Shown piece by piece: positions 39,651 to 52,928 of a stretch of DNA of 64,000 bases. The stretch's first letter is position 1; every line of letters starts with the position of its first letter. The translations under genes were made by a program, and so were the position numbers. Source of the stretch: Anisakis pegreffii (Eukaryota > Nematoda > Chromadorea > Rhabditida > Anisakidae); the NCBI GenBank assembly GCA_035041965.1, contig JAPYMA010000822.1, positions 57,607 to 121,606 on the forward strand, read 5' to 3'. The notes under the pieces were generated by a model. It did no database searches. It was not told the DNA's origin and worked only from the letters and a program-made list of their open reading frames with translations.

Positions 39651-40297
39651 GCGGCGCTTCGGTACTAATAATCAAGAATGCATGAGCAGTTCATATTCTT
39701 GTTACAACATGACCGGAGACAAAGACATTATAAAACATGAACAGAGTGTAGGATGCGCACTTCTTAGATGCATGGTCAGCTTTTAATTCATCATTTCATC
39801 ACCATGTTCGTGATTCCACATCACTTCTCACAGTTGATAGATTATCATTCTTTCACCGTTTCTCATCTAAAAGAGGGACAAGAAAAGAAGATAATCAGAC
39901 ATCTTCTAGATAGACTGTCTTCTAGACGAGATTTCTAGTTAACGTTCAATCATTTGGTACGTTGAATTTCTTGCACCTCAGCATGCGATATGGTTTAGAA
40001 ATCTGAACAGTTTGAAGATAAGGATCATTTACCTTATCTTCGTCATGCATCTACAGCTAAGTTGAGCCTTCACGAACATATCAGAGTCTGAGCTGTTAAC
40101 AGTTTGTAGTAGTCGAAGTATTACTAATTATTTCATTATTTCAGTTTTCTCGCAATCAGTGCTACATCAGCGATTTTCAAGGGGTGCCAATTGAGTTTTG
40201 CTGCTGTGACAAAGATTTATGCAATTTAAGCAAAAGAGCGAATCATAAAGAAAAAGAACGGGATCATAAAAAACTTTACCCTTTCTTGCATAACTGA
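39353..40297 (+). CDS. ET-module-type ten-cysteine secreted protein B
   Basis: Exons 39353-39430, 39631-39774 and 40145-40297 give 124 residues. It has the same signal peptide as gene A. The mature domain has KCYT, QEC, SCYN, GCA, RCM, QCY, FCCC and DLCN. After DLCN comes a strongly charged tail of 23 residues (SKRANHKEKERDHKKLYPFL plus three more), absent from A and C. It is secreted by prediction and could bind acidic surfaces, but that is a guess. Both introns match gene A in place and phase; intron 2 is diverged and intron 1 is the same. Confidence 0.8.
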
Positions 40298-41649
40298 TTT
40301 CATTTTCAATCACCTCTCGTAAACACATACATTACCTTCCACTAAGAAACCCCTACTCTACTCAGTCTATCTTCTCTTCAGTCCAAGTAAATTCATTCTC
40401 TTCACTGATTTTTTTTTTGTTGTAATGATCTTTGTGTTGAATCAACATATATCCTTCTAGAAATACTACTCATAATATAAACCACCATGCTAACCCCTTA
40501 TATATAAATTCAAATGCATGAATTTCTTTCGTAAAATCATCTAACGATAAGCGAACCGCTCATCAAATTGCATACAAAAAATCTGCAATTTTATGACTTT
40601 TTCGTTTTGAATTTCAAAAGAAACGAACTAGGACATCACGTTTTCATTAAGGGAATGGCCTGTTCAAATGTGAATGATACGAGCAAATGATCTGCACATG
40701 CAATGTACGAACTAAACAGTTACGTTTGATTCATAAGAATTCTGTATAGAAATCTATCAGTGAAATTACATTGAAGATACAAATAGATTGAAAATACTAT
40801 TTTAAGAACAAGTACAAACGAAGTCATGAATTACTGCCTGAGTAGTAGAAATCAGTATGATCAGCAACTGGAGCAACGTACAATGCAAACAGAATCTGTG
40901 TATACAAGCCACGTGAATAGCTCAATAGCATTCAGTCATTCTCCACAAATCAACAAGGGAATCTTCATAGATGAGGAATCAAAATATGCCAATTAAATTT
41001 CGTAGTGAATGCAAACTGAAGCAATCACATTACCCTGACTTCATCATTGAAAATCATCCAGACAATAAAGTTGGAAAAGAAACAAAACCGAAATTCGTAC
41101 CCCTCTGAATTCGACATATAACAATAATTCATCGACCAACATCGAAATAAATAAAACATTCTTTCATAATAAATCAACGTAAGCAAAAATATTAATCGCA
41201 GATAAAAAATCAATGTTAAACTAATCAAATCGCTAAATCCGTTAAGAAAATGAATACAACCCACACAATAAGTACATGTGCGACGCTCACCATTTGTACT
41301 AATACAAAAAGATACTTAGTAACAACAACGAAAAACAATTACAATGACGAACTTTCAATGAAAAATTTGGTTCATGGCAAATGTTACTATTTGGATAATA
41401 TCGAGTTGAACATCCTGATGTTTGCACATCCGATTTCTGAATAAATGATACAAATAGTAATCAAAAAATGTGAACCAAACCAAATCCTAGTCGTAAAAAA
41501 GGATGATGAAATCAAATTTCAAGGATGAACAATTACGATAACAAAACTAAAAAGAATATGAAAACAGTTACTCCAAGAGAAGAAATATTAGAAATAAAGC
41601 ATTTAAAAAGAAACAGAGAGAGCTGGACGAGATCTTTTTTTGTTCATTT
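40298..41649. other. Spacer between ET gene B and SNRK
   Basis: Contains the diverged 3' flank of gene B. Genes B (plus) and SNRK (minus) converge here. No other gene seen. Confidence 0.45.
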
Positions 41650-44600
41650 TCAAGAGAGGATAACTATCGGGTTGAATGGCACTGAAACAAAATAGTCATC
41701 GTTGTACGCCGCATGTTGTTTAGCGTTTGATTTTGGAAAGTGCTGCCAAGCCGGTGTGCCTATTTCGCTATCAGACGAGCAACCCGAGTCCGTGCTTGTC
41801 CAACACAATGAGGAATCCAGCTCTTCATCCGAAAATATCTGCAAACAATTGTCAGTATAGTCGCTCAATTCAACAACGTATCGCATGCCAACGGTAGTAA
41901 CAATGAATAATGCGATGATGATCCGAATCAGCCAAGCAATACTGCAAATACTAATCTAATAAGCGCTCCTGAGTACGCACTCATGATTTCTTTTTTACTT
42001 GCTCCTTACACTGGAGCATTCAACCACAACGATTGATTAGATTTGTGATGAAAGCACTCACATCTTCATCGGAAGGGTCGTCATAATAAGATGGTGAGCA
42101 ATGCAAATGCTCGCCAACATGATAATGTGAAGAGGTGAAGATGACTGGTAATGACAAAGATTTGCGGAGTGAACGTTCATCACAATTCAGATGATGACTA
42201 CGTGCACTCATTACTGCCTTACTGCCACCATATCTTGGTGGTGTACCAACAACACAACAACGCTGCTGCTGCATCCATTCAGCCTTTGACAACAGCACAT
42301 CATCGCTCGTTAGTGAACTAAATGCCCAATCTGCCACAGCTCTTTCAGCAATTTTTGACCTGAACACCAATCAGTGATTACTTCACAACAAATTGGACAA
42401 AACAATCAATGAATCGATCAAATTTACTTGGAAATGTCATTAGTTAGCAACCTCGTAAAAACTTTTCCCGATAATATTGTGGGTGGTATTTCCATTATGG
42501 GATGAAGTGGAGTAGTTGAGACGAGACGTCTTGCGCTTTCTGCTGTCTCAACGGAATAATCATGGAATGACAAACATCGTCTGCACTTGTTTGCACCATT
42601 TCCATCACCTCAACGTTATCTTCATCTTAGAGTATCCCAAGAAAAAACGATCGAAGCAGCATTTTGGATGATAACTTCAAGAGAAGAGACTTTTTTGAGG
42701 GAATATTAATTGTTCTTGTCACATCGATAAGAATGAATGAACCGGCGAAATATCTCATTTCTCCCATAAGTCAGTAGCGCATCAATAGTCGGTGTAAAGA
42801 AAATAAAAACCTGAAGCAGGATGCACTGCTGCGTTGCCTTCCGTAGAAATACGACTTGATACGGAGCTATCAGGCACATTATCGCCACCAGCACCCGCGA
42901 AACTGTTCCCTCCTCCATCTACAAATACGCAAACTGTTTGTTCTTCTCACAAATCATTTTTTCTAACCTTAATTCGACCTCGTTCTGCCGAATGGACATT
43001 ATTTTCAAAGTTTAATGGATATATGATATAATTTAAAAGTGTGACAATAGCAAAAATAATATACGAATAAAACCTTTCGATGGATCCTCATCATCATTTG
43101 GATTATCGGTGGAACAACGACAACATTTCGAGACGAGCAAATTCATACGTCTTTCACTACTGTCATCATCAGATGCCTCACTTGAAGAACAGCTGTAAAC
43201 GATATACAGCATTTTTCAGTGCAGTTTAATTATTAACAACGAGACATCACCACCTCGCCAGCATGATTTTTTTGTTGGCTCCTTATTGTCGGTGCGCTTA
43301 GTAGTTACTCATATTTCAGGTCGAGAAACGGATTTAAAAACTGATTTTTCCTGTCATCGAAGTGATCGGGAAAGATTCTACTTGAAGAAGAAAAGCTTCT
43401 TTGAATCTGTTTTCTGATCTGAAATAAAACTAATGCTCGGCAAAGCACTGACTACAACCACCCACCACGAAATTATGACGAAAATTTTGTGATATCTCTT
43501 GGTGAGATTAGCATTCATCGAAATCACCACCAAATGATTTAATGAATCGATCTGCGCTTTATCACGATTCTATACTCATCAAGGGAAATCAGTTGAACGG
43601 CATAAACATTAATTATTCAATGTTATGAACATATAATAAACAATAATCGTTCGTTGATCTGAAAAATCTCCTCGAAAAGTAACCTTGTACTTCGCCGTGT
43701 TCTCGTGCTTCCAAATCGATGGGTCGAATGCGATTCATAACGTCTTGCCATATCAGGCGATACAACTGCTTGCCGTGGACGAATCATTCGTACCTTGCTG
43801 TAAGTGAGCATCGTTCCAGATGCTGTCGTTGATGCATCTGACTAAAAATGAATCGCTGTTAGACATCCAAAACCTAGGACATACTGAACTTGTATTCAAA
43901 AACCAATATAAGAATGGAAATTTCAAAAAACGAAATTATTTCAGCGTATAAAGTTCACTAGACATAAACTTATAAGACAACTGAATTTGTTTACTCCATC
44001 GGTTTTCAAAATTTTTCGTGATAGAAGTAAGCGCTTTGCGATGAACTTTTAGTCTACAGAATATGATACGTGAACAGACAAAAAAATGATAACCTTTGGT
44101 TGGGAGGAGAAACGTGCCTGTGACATATACGAGCCAGAAGCACTTGAAACACTTCGCCTAGCAGTCGTATCTCTTAGTTCAAGGCTTCCTGACGGTTGCT
44201 CAGATTCTTCAGACTCCTGCAGTTGATTAACAATTGAAATATCTCAAAATATTATTGAATCTGAGTCCCATTTAGATCTGAACACTAAATGACGGAAATG
44301 TTCTGAACCAATTATCATTGCTAATTCATCATCAGTGAATGATGATAAAAACCGACATAGCGATAAAACATGAACAAACACAGAAAATAGAAGATACTGA
44401 TACGAACCTCACATATACCAAGCAGATGTGGCGAAGAACTCAGTTTACGCATTCCGCCTGTGCCAGACAATGACCCCTTCATACGAGTAATACTGATAGC
44501 TGGAAATACGCGGGCTCGTTCACTCTTGTGTACCAATATAGAGTTTGATAAGATTTTTTGAACAAAATGATTTCTAGAAGAAGAGAAAAACTTTCAGATT

Positions 44601-47600
44601 AGTAACTATTTCAGAAAAAAAAACGATGTGGTGAACACACGAACACAAAACGGCACAAACCCGGACTGGAACGGCCACTAGAGCTCGGTGGGCTTGGGCT
44701 TCGACTACTGCGTCGACTGTCAGGAGAAACCGCACGACGCCGTCCGTCTGTGACGCTTAGTCGCGAAAGTTCGAGTAAATCTTGTATGGCTTGTGGAGAT
44801 ATCCGTTCTCTAGAACCAGCCACACCGGCAAACATCGACACTGATGGTGATGAATTCCTGCAGAAAGTGTTCAACTGATCTTTATGCGATGGAAATTTCA
44901 TGATTTTAATCAACTGATTAGAATGAAACAAAAAAAGGTTACATGCAGAACAAATTTAAGCTGGTTAATGAATGAATAATATCGCTGTGCAGAATGTGCA
45001 TTCTAAGACACAATGGCGTAGCCGGCATTTTTTACACGGAGAGGAAGGCCGGGCAGAGTGGCCTGATTTAGATAAATCTTAGGCATGTTCATTTCCTCTT
45101 CCTTTCTTTTTCCCCTTCTTTTTTTTCCCATTTCCTCTCCCCCTCCTCTTTTCACTCCCTTCAACCTCCAGGGGTAGGGTGGGGAGGGCGCGCCCCTTGC
45201 GTTCCCTCCCCACCCCCCTCCCTCCCTCCTCCCTTAGGTACGCCACTGCTAAGACATGAATTAAAATGCAGAACATAACATGCCTCCTAGACAACAACGA
45301 TCGATTGATTCGCCAAAGCATTTCGATTGCACGTGTTGAACGTAGCAATGGATTATCGAATATAAACTGTGTCGGTGCCGAGTTGGCACGTGATCGCGCT
45401 GAATGTACAGCTTCTTTGGATAGCACTGTTTGCGCTGAATCCTCATTATTATTGGCTATTAACGTAGATTGCAGTTTACGATGCGACAACGAAATTTTCC
45501 TCGGCATTTCCAAATGTTCTATCTCATAAGCAGCATTCGTTGTCTTTTTGTATTGCTCCAGACTTCTGGCTTTCGAGGATGAAAGTGACGCTTCGATTGA
45601 TGCATTCTCAGAAATGTAATCAAATGAAAGTGGAAAAGAAGATGACTGCAGTTGATGGATTGGTGGGATCTCATTGATGATGTTTGTATTCATAGTGATA
45701 GGAATTGTACTGCGATTCTCTGATAAACGTATATGATTGCCTTTTACTGCTGCATCATCAGTTATATTCACTAGTGGATGTTCATTTTGATTTGTGATCA
45801 TAACATTTGTATCAACGGTCACGTTCTGTCGCTGAGACTGAGAACGAAGTGATTCATCCAACGCGTTTGTTTCACTATTCATGCCATTTGAATTTTGTCG
45901 ATGATCATATCTAGGTGAGGTTCAATCAAATAGGTGCCAACATTCTATTACACATTCAATTGTTATCAACTTCTTCCGTATTATCATCTGCACTGCTACT
46001 GATAACAGATGATCAACGATCACTTACTGCAGAACTGAACAGTTGAAATGAGACGATACATGAGAAACGACACAACAAAAGTGATAAAGCATCAGTGAAT
46101 TCAACAAAACCAGATGAAAAATGATTCATAATCAAGTGAGCTCAACATTTCTCCAAACAATCCCGATAGGGTATGCAATCAAATATCCACTTAATTCCAC
46201 TACCGTTTAGCCAAACATACATTCCATGGCATGTTCATTTTGTCAAAACAGTAATACTGCATCATGTCACTCTATACTATCATTTAGGTAAAACCTCTCA
46301 CATTCCCATCTCAATCCATCGTAAACTAATTATAACAGAACTGTAACGCTACATTATCCATAATGAAAATATTTCTTCAGATTATGTCAACACCACGTAT
46401 AGACGTCCGATCATTATGTGCAGTGCTTCTCAAAGTGAGTACCACATCTATTCCAAGAAATGTTTGAACGGCCGATGACGATCTTCGTTAACTTGATAGA
46501 TGACGAGAGCGGTTTTAAACAAAAGAATATAAGTGCTTCTGATCGATGAAGCACTCTTCCGAATCAAGCAATTTTAATTTATTTTATGTGTAGCTGCACT
46601 TCTGCCTACGAAAAACACATCTTTGGGAACTACACTTCTCCCCAATATCATCGAATAAAAATAGAACAACAGAGGTGACTTATTCTATAAGAGAAAGTAT
46701 GGGACTAGATTCGCTGAATGAGGACAGTGACACCAAAAAGACGAACTAGGCTCACAAAACGTGTCTACCAACTACCAAATAACTGAGTTAGTGCAAAGGA
46801 CCAAAACACAAAAAATTAAACAACTAGATATGTTTATCGACAATACATTTCCAAGCATAAATCGACTTTTTCAATCGACGTCATAACAGCTCTCATTTGC
46901 ATTGGATGCGGTAAGATATTTAGTGAACGAACAGCTAGCTAAACAGTAACGAATAAACGTTACAACTGTAACAGAAACTTCGACAATCGAGCATGACTAG
47001 GAGAGTGAAAAAACCATTTGTAGCGATAAACCTGGATGATTGTCGCGATGAAGTACGAAGATAAGTGGACAATTCTTCTTCACTTTCTTCTTTCAGAATA
47101 GTGCACAACCGTCGAGCAGTCGATGTGGAGCCTCTCCAGGAATTCGAACGACTTCTGCACCGTGTCGATATTGCGGCTGTCGACGGCACTGTTGTTGTAT
47201 TTGCTCCAACGATATTTGACGCTTGTTCACTGCACAATTTTATCATTACGAATACATTTCACTCGTGCTCATCAAACACCCAACAAACTCCCTCCCTCCC
47301 ACTCAAAACACTACCAGTTCAACAACTTTAAAACAACATGAATTCCGAATAATTCACATTTCTTCTTTCATCTGTTCATCTACTCAATCAACCACCCACT
47401 TTACTCATTCTCAGCAGTTTATCACTCATTCAAAATGAGAGCGACACTTATCGATGTTTCTAATAAGGACATCAAATTTTTCAATTACTACTACTGTTTT
47501 CGAGATCTCATTGCTATTATTTGAAAACGATAGTAAAATCAAGCAAACCCCCCCCTCGCCCAAAAAAAAAACCCTTCCTCTATATTCAGCAATAGAAAGA

Positions 47601-50375
47601 AATTCGAAAAATAAAATTAGGATGTGAGCAAGAAGAGCATACTCTTAAGACTTAAGATTATCATTTTTACACGTAAGAAGAGCGTACGTACTACTGAAAT
47701 GAAGTAAATAATTTTGATCAAAGTATAGCACGGTCATTGACGGGTTGATAAAGAATGCCTTATAAATTGAAAACGAACTGCAAAATCAAGAATCTGAAAC
47801 GATATCATAATATAATGAAAAGTGTCTAGAGAAGAATACGGAAACGAACTTGGTTTCAAAAGTGGCAAGAACATCATCAGTGGAATTCACAGAATCTGCT
47901 TCTGCAGTGAGATCGTTGAAAGCATTGCTTTTGCATGACAGAACTTCTCTAGCACGCTCTTCTCGATACGACGATAAAACTCGTTCGGCCAATAAATAAT
48001 ATGTTGCTGTTGTGTACGAATAATCGTCGTTCTCTAATGACCTTAGAATAATCCTCCATCATTTATCAAATTCCAAAGTCTGCCTCAGCAACTGCAGTGT
48101 TAATGTGAAAATACCTGAGAATGTGTTCCTCAGTATCCACTCCACCAGCGACCATTTGTTCGACAATCGTGGCATGTGCACTCTCAGGCAGAATATCTCG
48201 ACCCACCAGTGGTAAGACCTGCGCTAAGCCCCTTTCACCTGCAGCAATCCAATGATTTTCCACTAATTCTTGTAATGTGGCACGTTTTGATGCATCCTTA
48301 ACGAGCATCCGAGAGATCAAACTGAAAATATTGTTGATACGACTTAGTCTGTGGGAATCTCATTATCTTAAGACGCTTCTTTTGAACCATTTAAAAAATA
48401 AGTTCAATATTTATCTAATTTAGAACTGTGAAGGAGCATGTTAATCAAAAGCTCTTCTCCCAATTTCAGTTCACAAAAAAAGAGCATTCTCTAAAACTAT
48501 GATACCTACATATTAAATATCATGATATTAAATCATGCATATTCGTCGATGCATTGATACAGTGACGCAGTGAAATTCACTTACTTTCGTGCACGAGCGG
48601 AGAGTGTTTCAGGCAAAGAATATTTACAATCGAGAATTTTTGTCAATGTTTCTGAATCGTTTGCTTCCTGGAAGGGCAATCGACCACAGAGCAGCATGTA
48701 CAGAATAACACCCAATGACCAAACATCTGCACAGCATTACAATCATTACAATCATATCAACCAATGACATCTACATAAATTGCAGTTTGCAGTAAGTCAA
48801 CTGACTCGCAAGTTCATTCAGGCACTAACGTACACATTTACAGAAAACACCGTACCCACAGCCGGAGCGTCATAAGCATCTCCAAGGAGAATTTCCGGAG
48901 CCGAGTACGCTAAACTACCACACGATGTTGCCAACTGCTCTCCAGGAGTGAATTTGTTACTGAAGCCAAAATCGGTCAACTTCACCATTCCGAGCTTTTC
49001 GAAAAAAACAACATTTTCTGGCTGAAATGGAGAAAAAACTAATGATAATCGATCAGTGCAAAATGCATTTGTTCATTTCTTTTCGCTTGTTTTGAATGCA
49101 ACAGTAACAGTTAATGTTTTCTTTTGACCTGAATGGAACAGGTTGATTCTTACTGAAATGAATGCAACTAGCCTTGAGATCACGGTGTACCACATGTAAT
49201 TTATGACAGTAGTCAATCGCCTTGATAATTTGGCAAAAATATTGCTGTGCCTCATTTTCTGGACAACCCTGTAAGTGAATCGTGTCAGCGAAATTTTTGT
49301 TCGAGCAGTTTTCTGTATAGTGATGATTATTTGCTGGAGTGTAGATATTACATCACCAGTTATTATTCCGTTCAGCGAAATATGACATACTGAACAATCC
49401 TATGAAAGCAGAAATGGAACAATCAACAACAAAAAGAATAAGAGAAGCGTCACATTTTATTATCAACTAACCTTGTCAGCATTCTTCATAATGAAATCAT
49501 ACATATCATAATCGCCCAATTCGAGAATAAGAAATAACTTTGTATTTGTATCGATTACTTCGTAGAGACGGACAATATTTGGATGTTGAACCAGTTTCAT
49601 ACACCGAACCTTTTTGTTGTAATATCCGAATTATTTAATTTGCAACAATAACAAAAACGTTTCTGCACTACATTTCTCTGTTAACTTTGTAATTGCATAA
49701 TTTCAAGGGCCAGAATAAAAAATTAACAACGGTAATCAATCACTGATCAACAAATATATCAACGAAGAAAAATGACGGCTCACACTCGAAGTTAAAGATC
49801 AGAAATTTATTTTCAGCAATCCAGTAATGAAGATAACTCACTGTCAAAATTCAATTCAGGAGTACGTACTTCTTGAGCAATGAACACTCACAGATGCGAG
49901 GCAATAACCCCCCAAGATGTCAGTTAAGAAGGAAAATGAATAAAGAACACCTCAAACAGAATCAAAAGCTCACCTCCTGCATGAAGTGAGATGCCATTTT
50001 AGCATCAAATTTGGTTTTATCGATTACTTTCACGGCCACCTTAAACGGAAATGTATATTCTGAAAGTCGTCTTGTGCCAAGTAAAACGGAACAGCGTTTT
50101 TGCAGAATAAGTAAACAATTGCGAACTAAAACAGAATCGGCTTTGTTTGAAGGGTTTCACTGAATTAATTATTCATTATCAAATAAACGGATAAAGTGCT
50201 TTTTTGAATTCGTACATCCACAACAAACCTTTTCACCCGTGAAAACATGACTGGCAAGCTTAACGACTGCAAAATGACCTCTACCAATCGTCTCTTCAAG
50301 ATCGTACAGACCAGCAATCCTGGCGTCATGTATACTCAACGATGACTTACGCGGTGGCTGAGAGTCAGCCATCAT
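41650..50375 (-). CDS. SNRK: SNF-related serine/threonine kinase SNRK, 19 exons, 1,136 residues
   Basis: Minus-strand exons: 50375-50229, 50039-49974, 49609-49472, 49268-49173, 49021-48856, 48726-48585, 48321-48115, 48041-47850, 47229-47032, 45910-45293, 44857-44661, 44499-44408, 44216-44094, 43841-43684, 43192-43074, 42918-42811, 42608-42452, 42359-42062, 41838-41650. Phases agree and the total is an exact multiple of three. The N-terminus [20 protein letters not shown], then [18 protein letters not shown] (about residues 145-152), [24 protein letters not shown] and [15 protein letters not shown] make a complete AMPK-family catalytic domain. A UBA-like segment follows ([18 protein letters not shown] to [12 protein letters not shown]), as in vertebrate SNRK. 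The long Ser/Arg/Asp-rich tail is longer than the roughly 765-residue human protein. SNRK kinases are LKB1-activated cytosolic/nuclear regulators; the activation-loop Thr lies in LATSCGS. Uncertain boundaries: the donor of exon 10 (45293, several phase-2 choices) and the acceptor of exon 17 (42608, weak). Exon 4 ends at a GC donor. Confidence 0.9.
45011..45248. mobile_element. hAT-type MITE in a SNRK intron, 238 bp
   Basis: Ends are CAATGGCGTAGCC and, on the opposite strand, CAGTGGCGTACCT. Perfect 8-bp target duplications ctaagaca lie at 45003-45010 and 45249-45256. CAGTGGCGTA is a familiar hAT-type terminus. The interior is strongly C/T-biased on the plus strand and unlike its surroundings in base composition. 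It sits directly downstream of SNRK exon 10 and is open in that exon's frame. Confidence 0.85.
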
Positions 50376-50415
50376 CAACTTACACTGACTGTCATTTGTT
50401 CTACGATTTGAGGTG
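50376..50415 (-). promoter_or_regulatory. SNRK 5' leader with splice or trans-splice acceptor
   Basis: On the minus strand a good acceptor, CTTTGTTTCAG, ends at 50416, leaving a 40-base leader before the two adjacent ATG codons at 50375 and 50372. In nematodes such an acceptor is commonly a spliced-leader site; an upstream non-coding exon is the alternative. A short upstream ATG frame lies within the leader and overlaps the start. Confidence 0.5.
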
Positions 50416-50439
50416 CTGAAACAAAGCAACACTGTCACA

Positions 50440-52928
50440 GAGATGGAAATTTATAACACTAATGAATTATTTATAGGTAGAAATATTTCAATTTGGAAAT
50501 AATTTTAAAACCGTTCAAAACATTCACTGAAACTGGTAATATTCGCAGTCATTCAATGTCGGAGACCTCAAGACCAGTTCCAAGCTGTTGTGTGATGCAT
50601 TATAAAGATGATCAAAGATTGAATTCTTTTAAAAATATAATTAATAGTTACCATCGACTAGCATCATTCATATCAGTTGTTCGGCAACCGTTCTTTCAAA
50701 ATAAAACGAAATCACTGTGATAGCGTAACTAGATAAGCAGGTGAGTTCTGAAATGAGCAGATAGCTTCCGTTGAAAGTGAGAGTATATGAAAGGAATTCT
50801 GCTCGAAAAGTAGATATGGCATGAAAGTTGACAAAGGAGATGCGGATAGTTTTTTAAAAGTCCATCTCGTCCGTTTTCGGTTTGTTTTCTGCTCGAGCCA
50901 GTTCCCAGTTTGACCACACATCTTTCCTAACGACTCTATATCACGCAGAAAAAGTCAATTCGGCAACAACCTGCTCCCAATATATCGTCAAGATGTTATG
51001 CAAATAAAGATTAATGATCAAAAAATGTCGGTTGTTGCCGACGAAACCATTCTATGACGTGATTTCTGTCACATATCATTATCGAAGTATCATGACCGTT
51101 TGAGAAAATTCTTATGTATACGTTTATGATAGTGGAGAAAAACAACTCAATCTGGCGAAAATAATACACGTATATACTTCACAAAAATAATTTATTTCGT
51201 AAACGAAATCATTAGCAGCAACTAAACGTATACAACCATTCCAACGCTAATTACAATTTAATTATGTATATTTACTTTCCATCAACAACAATAAAACACA
51301 AGATCAATAAATTTAAAGCATACATGCTCTCAGAACGTCAATATAAACGTCCATCGAAACTGCTTACGTATGCAGAAAAAGAATTCGCTTCATTACTATT
51401 TTTATTGACAAATAAATTGGCAGATAAAATGAACAGTAAAATCAATTACCATCAAACACAAAATTTAACGTCCCATCTTGCTCTCGACCGCTAGCTGGCA
51501 TGTTACATCGTTCCTATGTTGTTCGCTGTAAGAGTAATATCGTGTATAGCGAGCCGAAATAATCTTACGGATGTGTGCAGCTAGCTTATCAGACAAATCA
51601 AAACCTAATTCAAAACAAAAAGTATAAGGTCGAAATTGACCTCAATTACAAGATGACATGAACAGAAATTTTTCTCCGATGAAAGTATGGATATCTTCGG
51701 AGAGAGAAGAGAGACGCAGATTCATCAAACGGCGAACAAGAGAAAGAAGACGCAAAAGTGTTATGATCAGTAATAATTTTTAGAAAATCGCCGAGGAGGA
51801 GATGGGTGAGGATTTATTTGCCTAGTTTTATTAGTGCGTTCAACACAGAGTCTAGATTTGCAATCCAGCAATAAGAGGGAACATTTGCCATGAAATTGTA
51901 GTTTTTGGAATAGCAATCAGAATCGATTTGAGAGTGCCCTTTCATTGGCCATGAAGCGCATGCGTGTATGCATGTCGTCTACTCGAGGTTAGAATTGTAA
52001 ATGTGCCTTATTGAAAGGCCTTTGGAGTGATGATTGGCTCGTTGAAGGAAATGTTGACGGAACTCATTGGTTGGTATAACGTAATTTTATTCGTCAACAG
52101 AAAAGTGATTTTAGTGACAGAAATGAATAAATAAACAAAGTGCATTTTGAATAGGGCTTTAAAGAACGTGATGATATATAGTGAGAGATGACTTCTGCAC
52201 AAAATATTCTTGTTGAAAGCGGACTATCACAGAGTTTCGCGAAACGATCACAACTCTTTCCACAAAATTATTCACAGAAATTGAAAAGCTTTTTCGAATC
52301 GTTCGCTAACTGTTGATGCAACAGAATAAAAGCGTCAATTCTAAAGGCCCAGTGAGGCTTTAATTATGATCTTCAGTTCACGTTCGTTTATATTACAAGT
52401 GGATATGGTTGAACCTTACTTATCTACTACAAAAGGCAATGAATGAGGCTTGTATAGACACAGCCCGGGCTTCGGATTCACGTTGCTATTTCTGCTTTTA
52501 TGTATGAACCAGTTGTTTCTTTGCATAAATGATAGTGTTGATGTCATATGCCGTCATAAATAGGCGAGAAGTACTTATACCAGAATTTATGTATTTATTG
52601 CCAATAAAACCAGACGAGAAATCGATCACATGGTGACAAGTTCAAAGGGATTTCAAACGAGATAAGCGAAAAATGATTTGAACACTGTCCTAAAGTATGA
52701 CTCGCTCGCTCTAAACAGCAACAGAAGGGCTCACTTCGAAGAAAGTTAGTGTGGAGTTGGTATCTTTCATGTTATAATAGCACTTACGTTAGCGTCTTTT
52801 AATGTTTTCATCTTCATGAAAACTTTTGAGTGGACTCAGGTAACTCGCCTTTCAACGTTGTTGATGTACTCAAACTCAAATAATAGAATAGGACCTCCGT
52901 CGAAAATAAGGTTGAAAAATATCATTAA
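50440..52928. other. No gene seen
   Basis: Region upstream of SNRK. Short frames only (50493-50720, 51264-51494, 52008-52202), none with recognisable content. Confidence 0.4.

Noticed and set aside
42452..42620. Alternative reading of SNRK exon 17 ending at LLHFIP
   Set aside because: It would end the protein early. The other frame joins in phase on both sides and continues through two further exons to a natural stop.
45079..45292. Lys/Arg/Gly-rich extension as the normal continuation of SNRK exon 10
   Set aside because: Nearly all of it is MITE sequence. The next exon joins in phase from a donor before the insertion. It is kept only as a possible retained-intron product.
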